A stretch of 6,040 nt of DNA from Brevundimonas sp. UBA986 (GTDB taxonomy: Bacteria > Pseudomonadota > Alphaproteobacteria > Caulobacterales > Caulobacteraceae): positions 1-6,040 of the forward strand of contig DBBK01000198.1 in the NCBI GenBank assembly GCA_002292165.1, in the 5' to 3' direction. Position 1 is the first letter of the stretch; each line of letters opens with the position of its first letter. Under the pieces are notes generated by a model. The model saw nothing but the letters and a program-made list of their open reading frames with translations. It ran no database searches and was not told the origin of the DNA. Positions 1-6,040 of the stretch are shown here, in pieces. The position numbers and the translations under genes are program-made.

Positions 1-756
1 CGTGGCGTGCGTATTCGCGTCGCCCTGACGGGTGCGCAGGCGCGGGGCTATGTCTGCGAGAACTACGGCGCCCTGTTCCGCCTGCCGGATCTCGGCCCGA
101 TCGGCTCCAACGGCCTGGCCAATCCGCGCGACTTCGAGACGCCGGTCGCCGCCTATGAGGATGTCGAGGGCACGGTCGAGCTGGTGCAGAAATTCCAAGG
201 CGGGCTGTGGTCCACGATGCTGGACCATTCGCCGTTCGATGTGGTCGCCTGGCACGGCAATCTCGCGCCGTACCGCTACGACCTGCGCCGGTTCAACACG
301 ATCAACACCGTCAGCTACGACCACCCCGATCCGTCGATCTTCACCGTCCTGACCAGCCCGTCGGACACGCCGGGCACGGCCAACTGCGATTTCGTCATCT
401 TCCCGCCGCGCTGGATGGTGGCCGAGGCGACGTTCCGGCCGCCGTGGTTCCACAGGAACGTCATGAGCGAGTTCATGGGGCTGATCCTCGGCGCCTATGA
501 CGCCAAGGAAGGCGGCTTCGCCCCCGGCGGCGCCTCGTTGCACAACTGCATGAGCGGCCATGGCCCGGATCAGGCCAGCTACGCCAAGGCGGTCGAGGCG
601 GACCTCAAGCCGATGAAGATCGAGAACACCATGGCCTTCATGTTCGAGAGCCGGTGGGTCATCCGGCCGACGGACCACGCCATGGAGGCTCCGACCATGC
701 AGTTGGACTACGACGACGTCTGGTCGGATTTCGAGAAGGGCAGGCCGGTCGGCTGA
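1..756 (+). CDS. hmgA: Homogentisate 1,2-dioxygenase, C-terminal part (5' end outside window)
   Basis: This cytosolic non-heme Fe(II) enzyme opens the ring of homogentisate with O2 to give 4-maleylacetoacetate, the central step of tyrosine and phenylalanine breakdown. The frame is open from base 1 and ends at TGA 754-756, so about 251 residues are present; the family is usually about 430-450 residues, so the N-terminal 40% or so lies left of the window. The conserved C-terminal catalytic domain is intact. The iron ligands are visible: His in FRPPWFHRN (codon 451-453), Glu in MSEFMG (469-471) and His in GHGPD (559-561). The conserved His of the YDHPDPSIF segment (codon 322-324) matches the residue that acts as active-site base in the human enzyme. 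Motifs WHGN, FVIFPPRW and PGGASLH are also typical. The GTG at 7 is only an internal codon. No other homogentisate pathway gene is in the window; they may lie upstream. Identification is by motif recognition and is very secure. Confidence 0.97.
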   Translation, partial: RGVRIRVALTGAQARGYVCENYGALFRLPDLGPIGSNGLANPRDFETPVAAYEDVEGTVELVQKFQGGLWSTMLDHSPFDVVAWHGNLAPYRYDLRRFNTINTVSYDHPDPSIFTVLTSPSDTPGTANCDFVIFPPRWMVAEATFRPPWFHRNVMSEFMGLILGAYDAKEGGFAPGGASLHNCMSGHGPDQASYAKAVEADLKPMKIENTMAFMFESRWVIRPTDHAMEAPTMQLDYDDVWSDFEKGRPVG

Positions 757-765
757 TCGGCTTCG

Positions 766-786
766 GGGCCGGCAAGCGCCCGGCCC
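766..786 (+). repeat. GC-only hairpin just downstream of hmgA
   Basis: GGGCCGG (766-772) and CCGGCCC (780-786) form a perfect 7-bp stem around a 7-base loop, starting 10 bases after the hmgA stop codon. No T-run follows, so it is not a standard intrinsic terminator. It could protect the 3' end of the hmgA mRNA, slow RNA polymerase, or be chance in GC-rich DNA. Confidence 0.4.
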
Positions 787-837
787 GGCGAGGTGACTGG
801 TGGGTGAATACGCCGGACCGGCCGCCGCAGGGCGAGG

Positions 838-851
838 CACAAGGTCTTGTG
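838..851. repeat. Inverted repeat CACAAG-GT-CTTGTG
   Basis: Two perfect 6-base arms (838-843 and 846-851) flank a 2-base centre, giving a 14-base near-palindrome in the gap between hmgA and the histidine kinase gene. Size and symmetry fit a binding site for a dimeric transcription factor. No regulator is assigned. It lies about 165 bases upstream of the kinase start, rather far from the possible promoter at 933-961. Confidence 0.35.
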
Positions 852-891
852 GACATCGGGCCGCGTCCTGACCTCAGTCTTGCAGACGAAA

Positions 892-930
892 GTGACAGAA
901 GTCACCTAACTTTGGTGTTGTTTACCAACA
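892..930. promoter_or_regulatory. Two adjacent small palindromes, candidate operator region
   Basis: GTGAC-AGAA-GTCAC (892-905) is a perfect 5-bp inverted repeat with a 4-base spacer. Eleven bases further on, TGTTG-TTTAC-CAACA (916-930) is another 5-bp inverted repeat with a 5-base spacer, overlapping an alternative pairing TTGGT/ACCAA (912-916 with 924-928). The stretch from about 880 to 980 is clearly richer in A and T than its surroundings, as expected of a promoter region in such a genome. The arrangement just upstream of a possible promoter suggests regulator binding, but the arms are short and no known consensus was matched. Confidence 0.35.
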
Positions 931-932
931 AT

Positions 933-961
933 TTCAAAGGGACACGCGTCGCGGGTAATAT
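933..961 (+). promoter_or_regulatory. Possible sigma70-type promoter for the histidine kinase
   Basis: TTCAAA (933-938), a 17-base spacer, then TAATAT (956-961) match the -35 and -10 consensus at 4 of 6 positions each with ideal spacing. Transcription would begin near 968, giving a leader of about 50 bases before the GTG start at 1017. Placement in the AT-rich part of the gap supports the call. Alphaproteobacterial promoters vary, so this remains a weak prediction. Confidence 0.27.
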
Positions 962-1003
962 CTTGTTGTTCTCGTCGTGAACATTGCGGGGGGTCTTATT
1001 CGC

Positions 1004-1009
1004 AAGGAG
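1004..1009 (+). promoter_or_regulatory. Ribosome binding site of the kinase; decides the start
   Basis: AAGGAG lies 7 bases before the GTG at 1017, an optimal Shine-Dalgarno match and spacing. The same frame is open back to a TTG at 984, but this Shine-Dalgarno would then sit inside the coding region. The site therefore favours GTG 1017 as the true start. Confidence 0.8.
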
Positions 1010-1016
1010 CGCCCCC

Positions 1017-3023
1017 GTGCCCCTGAAACTCTTTCATGGCGGCCCCAGGTCCGAAAGCCCGATGGACCGGCTGGTGAAAGCCGTCTGCGAGGCCTTTGAC
1101 GCGCCCATCGGTCTGGTCTCCATCTATGACGAGGACGGGGAGCTGCACCGGACCATCGTGGGTCTCGACGGCATCGCTATCCCGGAGGCGTTCAACCTCG
1201 CCCAAACCATGATGTCCCAGGGGCCAGGCGCCCTGATGGTCATCAGCGAGGCCTCCGACGCCCGCATCCGCAACCACCCCTTCGTCACCGGGCCGCTGGG
1301 TCTCAGGTTCCTCGCCGCCGCCACCATCTGCGACCGGGGCGGAACCCCGGTCGGCTCGATCGGGGTCATGGACTCCACGCCGCGCCAGGATCTGTCCGAT
1401 CGCCAAAAGACCTCGCTGAAGCGGTTCGCGGTCATGGCCGGCGATCTGGTCGAACTGGAGCGCGCCGAGCGCGAGAGCCTGTCCAAGCGCCGGACGCTCG
1501 AACTCGCCGAAGCCATGGCGGGTCTGGGCCATCTGCACGTTGATCTGGCCACCGGCGTGGTGACCTGGTCCGACGAGGTCTTCCGCATCTACGGCTATGA
1601 GCCGGGCTCGGTCGAACCCTCGCTGGAGAACGCCCTTAAGGCCTGCCATCCCGAGGACGCCCGGCTGCTGCTTAGCCATGCCGAGTCCGCGCGTCGGACC
1701 GGCGAGGGCTATGACGCCCGCATCCGTCTGTTGCGGACGGACGGGGAGGAGCGGGTCATGCGCACCACCGTCCGCGCCGAGCGGGGTCCTGATGGCGCCG
1801 CGACTGCCCTGTTCGGCGTCTTCCAGGACGTCACCGACATGGTGCGCGCCCAGCAAACGCTGATCGAGGCGCGCGACCTGGCCGAGGCCCACTCCCAGGC
1901 CAAGTCCGACTTCCTGGCCAATATGAGCCACGAGCTGCGCACGCCCCTGACCAGCGTCATCGGCTTTTCCGGCTTCCTGGCGCTCAGCCAGGGGCTGTCG
2001 GAGAAGGAGCGGCACTATGTCGACCGGATCTCGGTCGCCAGCCGGTCGTTGCTGGGCGTCATCAACGACGTTCTTGACTATTCCAAGCTTGAGGCCGGGG
2101 CGATCGATCTGGATTGCACCCCGTTCCAGGCGCGCGCCTGGGCGGGCTCCGCCGCAGCCCTGGTCGAGGAACAGTGCGCCAAGGCGGGGCTGGAGCTCGA
2201 CATCGTCGTCGCTGACGACGTGCCCGAGACCCTGATCGGCGACGAGGGGCATCTGCGCCAGGTGGTGGTCAACTTCCTGGCCAATGCGGTCAAGTTCACG
2301 CCGGCGGGCCGCATCGTGCTGTCTCTGGAAATGCGCCAGAAATCACTTCGGGTCTCGGTGCAGGATTCCGGGATCGGCATCGCGCAGGACGCCATCGACC
2401 GGCTGTTCGATCGCTTTACCCAGGGCAATGCCTCCACCACCCGTCTCTATGGCGGCACAGGCCTGGGCCTTGCCATTTCCCGCCGTCTGGTCGAGCTGAT
2501 GAGCGGACGGATCGGAGCGGACAGCGCCATCGGCGCCGGTTCGACCTTCTGGTTCGAGGTCCCGCTGGAGGCCCCCGCCGAACATCCAGTCGTGGCGGCT
2601 CCGATGAGGATTCTGCTGGCGGACGACTCCGCGGCGACGCGCAGTCTCGTCTGCGCCATTCTCGGCAGTCTCGATTTCCACGTTGACGCCGTCGGCAACG
2701 GCGCCGAGGCCGTCAGCGCGGCGCGGAGCAGTCACTACGACGCCATCCTGATGGATGTGAACATGCCGGTCCTGGACGGGATCGAGGCCGCCCGAACCAT
2801 CCGCGCCATGCAGGGGGCCGCCGCGCGCACGCCGATCGTCGCCCTGACTGCGGCCGTCCAGGCCGACCAGATCGAACGCTACTTCCAGGCCGGCATGGTG
2901 GGACATGTCGGCAAACCCGTCCGCCCGGACCAGCTGATCGGAGAGCTGGGCTGGGCGTTGTCTCGCTCCGGAATCGCGCCCGCCCTGACCGGCCGCGCGA
3001 CGGAGCCCCGCGCGGCCGCCTAG
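1017..3023 (+). CDS. Soluble hybrid sensor histidine kinase (GAF-PAS-HisKA-HATPase-REC)
   Basis: This 668-residue protein is predicted to sense a cytoplasmic signal, autophosphorylate on His and pass the phosphate to its own receiver domain. From GTG 1017 the order is as follows. A GAF-like domain spans about 17-148, with motifs NHPFVTGPLGLRF and GSIGVMD. A helical linker (about 142-171) leads to a PAS fold with PAC tail (about 167-277). HisKA spans about 296-361, with phospho-His305 in SHELRTPL. The ATPase domain spans about 406-519: N box NFLANAVKF (Asn419, Asn423), G1 DSGIGI (450-455), F box LFDRF and G2 GGTGLGLAIS. The receiver starts near 530, with acidic pair Asp536/Asp537, phospho-Asp580 in LMDVNMPVLDG, Thr611 and Lys633 in GKPV. 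All key catalytic residues are present. No signal peptide or membrane segment is seen, and there is no C-terminal HPt domain, so onward relay would need a separate phosphotransfer protein. No partner regulator is adjacent. The ligands of the GAF and PAS domains are unknown. Confidence 0.93.
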   Translation: MPLKLFHGGPRSESPMDRLVKAVCEAFDAPIGLVSIYDEDGELHRTIVGLDGIAIPEAFNLAQTMMSQGPGALMVISEASDARIRNHPFVTGPLGLRFLAAATICDRGGTPVGSIGVMDSTPRQDLSDRQKTSLKRFAVMAGDLVELERAERESLSKRRTLELAEAMAGLGHLHVDLATGVVTWSDEVFRIYGYEPGSVEPSLENALKACHPEDARLLLSHAESARRTGEGYDARIRLLRTDGEERVMRTTVRAERGPDGAATALFGVFQDVTDMVRAQQTLIEARDLAEAHSQAKSDFLANMSHELRTPLTSVIGFSGFLALSQGLSEKERHYVDRISVASRSLLGVINDVLDYSKLEAGAIDLDCTPFQARAWAGSAAALVEEQCAKAGLELDIVVADDVPETLIGDEGHLRQVVVNFLANAVKFTPAGRIVLSLEMRQKSLRVSVQDSGIGIAQDAIDRLFDRFTQGNASTTRLYGGTGLGLAISRRLVELMSGRIGADSAIGAGSTFWFEVPLEAPAEHPVVAAPMRILLADDSAATRSLVCAILGSLDFHVDAVGNGAEAVSAARSSHYDAILMDVNMPVLDGIEAARTIRAMQGAAARTPIVALTAAVQADQIERYFQAGMVGHVGKPVRPDQLIGELGWALSRSGIAPALTGRATEPRAAA

Positions 3024-3050
3024 GGATCGGCGACGCGCGCGAGACAAATG

Positions 3051-3088
3051 AAAAGGCCGGGGAGGGGGCTCCCCGGCCTTTTCTGTTT
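3051..3088. terminator. Strong bidirectional intrinsic terminator
   Basis: AAAAGGCCGGGGAG (3051-3064) pairs perfectly with CTCCCCGGCCTTTT (3069-3082) around a GGGG loop, a 14-bp stem. On the + strand the stem ends in TTTT, followed by CTGTTTT. On the - strand the mirror arm also ends in TTTT, then CATTT. It sits 27 bases after the kinase stop and 23 bases beyond the msrA stop, so it can end both converging transcripts. Confidence 0.92.
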
Positions 3089-3105
3089 TCAGGGCCTCGA
3101 ACGCC

Positions 3106-3624
3106 TCAGGAAGCGGCCGCTTCGGCCCGGACAGGAAGCGTCCAGTTCGGGCGGATGAAGTGGCAGGTGTAGCCGTCGGGCAGCCGCTCCAGATAGTCCT
3201 GGTGCTCGGGCTCGGCTTCCCAGAAGGGACCGGCGGCGGTCACCTCGGTCACCACCTTGCCGGGCCAGATGCCCGAGGCGTCGACGTCGGCGATGGTGTC
3301 CAGCGCCACGGCCTTCTGGTCTTCCGAGGTGTAGAAGATGGCCGAGCGGTAGCTGGTCCCGATGTCGTTGCCCTGACGGTTCAGGGTCGACGGGTCGTGG
3401 ATCTGGAAGAAGAACTCCAGCAGCTTGCGGTAGGTGATCACGTCCGGGTCGAAGATGATCTCGATCGCCTCGGCGTGGGTGCCGTGGTTGCGATAGGTGG
3501 CGTTGGACACGTCGCCGCCGGAATAGCCGACGCGGGTCTCGATCACGCCCGGATAGCGGCGCAGCAGGTCCTGCACGCCCCAGAAGCAGCCTCCGGCCAG
3601 GATCGCGGTTTCGGTTTTGGCCAT
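3106..3624 (-). CDS. msrA: Peptide methionine-(S)-S-oxide reductase MsrA
   Basis: MsrA reduces methionine-S-sulfoxide, free or in proteins, back to methionine and so repairs oxidative damage; thioredoxin normally regenerates it. The 172-residue protein is the usual length for a compact single-domain MsrA. The catalytic motif GCFWG holds Cys13, with Phe14 and Trp15 forming the methyl-binding pocket. Glu52 in THAEAIEI and Asp77 in IHDPST match the conserved acidic residues, and RQGNDIGTSYRS (83-94) is a family signature. The only other cysteine is Cys154 in GYTCHFIRPNW, placed as the resolving cysteine of two-cysteine MsrAs. No MsrB domain is fused and no export signal is seen, so it should be cytosolic. 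ATG 3624 is chosen because GAGGAG lies 8 bases upstream and the protein then starts with the standard short lead into AILAGGCFWG. An in-frame extension to 3681 adds 19 atypical residues. The unknown gene upstream on the same strand ends 65 bases away. Confidence 0.97.
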   Translation of the reverse strand: MAKTETAILAGGCFWGVQDLLRRYPGVIETRVGYSGGDVSNATYRNHGTHAEAIEIIFDPDVITYRKLLEFFFQIHDPSTLNRQGNDIGTSYRSAIFYTSEDQKAVALDTIADVDASGIWPGKVVTEVTAAGPFWEAEPEHQDYLERLPDGYTCHFIRPNWTLPVRAEAAAS

Positions 3625-3632
3625 GTCTGTCG

Positions 3633-3638
3633 CTCCTC
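3633..3638 (-). promoter_or_regulatory. Ribosome binding site of msrA
   Basis: On the - strand GAGGAG lies 8 bases before ATG 3624. It fixes the msrA start and argues against the longer in-frame start at 3681. Confidence 0.75.
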
Positions 3639-3689
3639 GAATGGGTCTGGCCGTTAGATAGGGCGTGCCGGGGTCCCGCAAAAGAGCCG

Positions 3690-6040
3690 TCAGAGATCGA
3701 ACTGATCCAGATAGACCAGACGGCCGTCGCCCCGCTCGACGCCGGGCGGGAACTGCTGGGCCTGGTCGAAGATCGGGGTGGGCCAGTCCTCGAGTTCCTC
3801 GATCACCAGACGCCGGGCGAAGCCGCCCTTGGGCAGGGGCACCCGCGCCGAGAACAGCAGGGGCAGGGGCTTCTTCGTCGTCACGGTCGCGCCGGGCGCG
3901 CCGATCGGGTGGGCCGTCCCGATGACGCCCGACAGGCCGGCGGCCGTGGCGGCCGACAGGCTCGGACTTCCCAGGGCGACCGGGGTCAGGCCCACGGCCG
4001 GAATGGGGCCTGTCTGGATCGGCTTTCCTGCGGGATGCAGGTCGGGATCGGGACCGGACAGATCAACCAGCCGGATCTGGAAATTGGCGCCCCGCAGGAA
4101 GGTCGAGCTCGGAGCGGGGACGCCGAAGACGCGCACATCGACATAGCCGTCGGCCTGTTCGATCCGGGTCAGTCGCTCGGGCAGGATCTGCAGGAAGTCG
4201 GTCGCCACCGGCGGCGACAGATGCAGGTCCTCGGCGGGCAGGTCCGCGTGGGGGGCGACGCCGATCCTGTCCACGCTCTTGATCCCCGCCATCAGCGCGT
4301 GCTCGGGCTGGGCGTAGAGGGACATCGGCTGATAGCGGGCAAGCGCCAGCTGGACGAAGGGCATGTAGACCTCGTCGGTCTCGATCTCGATGTCGCAGAA
4401 CCAGAGCTTGCGCTCCGGGTCCCAGTCGACGAGGTGGGGCGAGACGAAGACCCTGCGCCCCGGCCGCCCGGGGAGGGAGACCAGGTTCCTCAGGAAGCCG
4501 TCGGGCAGGCCGTCGAAGGCCTCCGCCCAGGGTTGGCCCTCGGGGGTGGCGAAAAAGGCCGGACGCGCCGGCGCCGCCTTCGACGAGCCCACCGCGCGGG
4601 GGAACTGCACCTGGTTCACGTTCGTGGGGACCTTGGCGATGAAGAGGGGATCGAGGCCCCACTGGGTGACCAGGCCCTTGCGGTCCTCCTCGGCCAGACG
4701 GGTGCCGAAGATGTCCTTGTCGGTGATGTCGACGTAGCTGCACACCGCCAGCATCTCGTTGAAGCCGGTGATCGACCAGGGCCGGTCAAGCCAGACGCGA
4801 TAGCCGGGCCGCCCGCGATGGCTGGACTGCTTGGCCGCTCCGGGCGTCGCGTCGCGCTCCCAGGCGAAGGTCGGGGTCACCGAGACGATGATGGGCGCCG
4901 GCGGCCGCGCCGCGCTGGGGATCCACGCATGGGCCACGGCGTCGTCGGTCAGGGCGGTCGGCGACTTCAGCCCGGCCGTATGATCCTCGCGCACCGCCTT
5001 GGGCATGTATTCGCGGTAGCGGGACACGGCCGCGACCTTGAGCGACAGCAGCCGCGCGCGGGCGTCGGCGAAGGTCTGGACGTCGCTGATCGCCAGGTCG
5101 CGCGTCGAGACCGGCTGACCGGCGATCCAGGCGGCAGGGGCGTCGCCCGCGGCGTTGAGGAAGTCGGCGTCGGTCACGGGGCGCACCAGGCTCTGCGCCG
5201 CATGGGGCGTGGCGGTCGGTCCGGTGGGGCCGATGGCGTCGACCGGTTCTTTCCAGTCGGCATAGACCTCGATCTGCCGCGTCGAGTTCAGATGGACCCG
5301 GGAGGCGAAGCTCAGGCCGGCCGCCTTGGCCCCGGCCCCGCGCGAGGTCGTGACCGGCCAGGGCGCGGGTGTTCCGCCGGGAGCGACCGGCGCGCCGAAG
5401 GTCGGGGCCAGCACCGGCTTCTGCACCGCATGGACGACCTCCAGCGTGCGCACCGGGCTCAGCATCCAGTGCTGGCCTGTCTCGGCGGCGGCGATGACCG
5501 GGGCGCCGAGCGGGCCGAAGGCGGGCTGGTTGGCCCAGTTCCACACGCCGAAGGCCTTGGGCTGGGGCGGCACGGCCGACAGGCTGATGCGCACGGCCTC
5601 GCCGGGCGGCAGGGTCACGGCCAGGCTGTTCTGACTGAGCACCGCGCCCGCCGGCCCGGCGTCCAGGGTGACTATCAAGCCTTTGAAGTTGGGCCAGTCG
5701 CCGGCCAGCACCACGGTCTCCGGCGTCGCCTTCGACAGGCCCGAAGCGCGGATCGGCTCGATCTTCACCACCCACTTTCCGGACAGGGGATCGGGCAGAT
5801 AGCCGGGCTCCAGCTGGCCGGGCGGGGCGATGCGCTGTTCCGGAGCCTCGACATCGGCATCGACGACGCCGTCGGTGGTCTCCAGCGGGACATTCCCGGT
5901 CGGGATCGCCGCCAGGGGGTGATCCTTCTGGGCGAGCACGGCGTAGGCCGCCGGGTCGATCCGGCCGTCCTTGTCCAGCTTGCCGTGGCGCTCGGCCTGA
6001 TCCATGGCCACGCGCGGCGGATAGGCCAGACGCCGTGAGG
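3690..6040 (-). CDS. Large conserved-looking protein of unknown function (5' end outside window)
   Basis: I cannot assign a function. The frame is open from the right window edge to TGA at 3692-3690, giving at least 782 residues. GTG 6011 is a possible start, but the frame continues beyond it without a stop and I see no convincing ribosome binding site, so the true N-terminus is probably outside. Numbering from GTG 6011, the protein is rich in Pro, Ala and alternating hydrophobic residues, with many short predicted strands, suggesting several beta-sandwich domains. Recognisable blocks are GYLPDPLSGKW (70-80), the strand-rich segment with EVYADWKEP (248-256), SRYREYMP (330-337), PTFAWERD (380-387), YRVWLDRPW (404-412), DPERKLWFCDIEIETDEVYMP (531-551, given here only as landmarks DPERKLW and FCDIEI), FVQLALARYQP (552-562), LHLSPPVATDFLQILPER (596-613) and a terminal RLVYLDQFDL. 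The blocks look like those of large uncharacterised bacterial proteins, from memory only. No transmembrane helix or catalytic motif is evident, and the only cysteines are Cys424 and Cys539. Localisation cannot be judged without the N-terminus. Confidence 0.85.
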   Translation of the reverse strand, partial: SRRLAYPPRVAMDQAERHGKLDKDGRIDPAAYAVLAQKDHPLAAIPTGNVPLETTDGVVDADVEAPEQRIAPPGQLEPGYLPDPLSGKWVVKIEPIRASGLSKATPETVVLAGDWPNFKGLIVTLDAGPAGAVLSQNSLAVTLPPGEAVRISLSAVPPQPKAFGVWNWANQPAFGPLGAPVIAAAETGQHWMLSPVRTLEVVHAVQKPVLAPTFGAPVAPGGTPAPWPVTTSRGAGAKAAGLSFASRVHLNSTRQIEVYADWKEPVDAIGPTGPTATPHAAQSLVRPVTDADFLNAAGDAPAAWIAGQPVSTRDLAISDVQTFADARARLLSLKVAAVSRYREYMPKAVREDHTAGLKSPTALTDDAVAHAWIPSAARPPAPIIVSVTPTFAWERDATPGAAKQSSHRGRPGYRVWLDRPWSITGFNEMLAVCSYVDITDKDIFGTRLAEEDRKGLVTQWGLDPLFIAKVPTNVNQVQFPRAVGSSKAAPARPAFFATPEGQPWAEAFDGLPDGFLRNLVSLPGRPGRRVFVSPHLVDWDPERKLWFCDIEIETDEVYMPFVQLALARYQPMSLYAQPEHALMAGIKSVDRIGVAPHADLPAEDLHLSPPVATDFLQILPERLTRIEQADGYVDVRVFGVPAPSSTFLRGANFQIRLVDLSGPDPDLHPAGKPIQTGPIPAVGLTPVALGSPSLSAATAAGLSGVIGTAHPIGAPGATVTTKKPLPLLFSARVPLPKGGFARRLVIEELEDWPTPIFDQAQQFPPGVERGDGRLVYLDQFDL

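Noticed and set aside
654..980. A 108-residue + strand open frame running from inside hmgA into the intergenic gap
   Set aside because: It begins within the well-supported hmgA frame, has no ribosome binding site and no recognisable protein features.
984..1016. TTG at 984 as the start of the histidine kinase
   Set aside because: No good ribosome binding site precedes it, while AAGGAG at 1004-1009 is ideally spaced for GTG 1017.
996..2252. A 418-residue open frame on the - strand opposite the histidine kinase
   Set aside because: It overlaps the fully motif-supported GAF-PAS-HisKA coding region and shows only Gly/Gln/Ala/Asp/Arg-rich composition typical of the reverse complement of a GC-rich gene.
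3655..3683. Possible - strand promoter before msrA (TTTTGC, 17 bases, TATCTA)
   Set aside because: The spacing is right but both hexamers match the consensus poorly, so it is not separable from chance.
3909..6038. A 709-residue open frame on the + strand opposite the large unknown gene
   Set aside because: It is Gly/Arg/Asp/His-rich with no recognisable motif, and it mirrors a - strand frame with natural-looking protein composition. Such long antisense frames are common in high-GC DNA because stop codons are rare.
1..6040. CRISPR array, tRNA, rRNA, insertion sequence or attachment site
   Set aside because: No regularly spaced direct repeats, cloverleaf-like sequence, transposase motif or terminal inverted repeats were seen on reading both strands.

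Overview
The window is high-GC bacterial DNA with dense coding. Codon use is strongly G/C at third positions, and long spurious open frames run opposite the real genes. Gene content and protein style fit an alphaproteobacterium, most likely of the Caulobacter/Brevundimonas type. That placement is inferred from sequence style and was not tested by database search.

Layout: (1) Positions 1-756 (+) are the 3' part of a homogentisate 1,2-dioxygenase gene (hmgA, tyrosine/phenylalanine catabolism), cut by the left window edge. (2) Positions 757-1016 are a gap of about 260 bases. It has a GC-rich hairpin just after hmgA, then a relatively AT-rich part with three short inverted repeats and a possible sigma70-type promoter. 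(3) Positions 1017-3023 (+) encode a soluble GAF-PAS-HisKA-HATPase-REC hybrid histidine kinase that starts at a GTG behind a clear ribosome binding site. (4) Positions 3051-3088 are a strong hairpin terminator, usable from both sides, between converging genes. (5) Positions 3106-3624 (-) encode peptide methionine sulfoxide reductase MsrA. (6) Positions 3690-6040 (-) are the 3' part of a very large gene of unknown function, cut by the right window edge.

The genes do not form one obvious pathway. hmgA and the kinase point the same way but are separated by a regulatory-looking gap, so the kinase is probably transcribed on its own. No partner response regulator or phosphotransfer protein lies in the window. 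The large unknown gene is upstream of msrA on the same strand with a 65-base gap, so co-transcription is possible, but a functional link to methionine repair is not shown.

No CRISPR array, tRNA, rRNA, insertion sequence or clear novel defence or mobile system was seen. The parts most worth a second look are the large uncharacterised protein and the palindrome-rich region upstream of the kinase.
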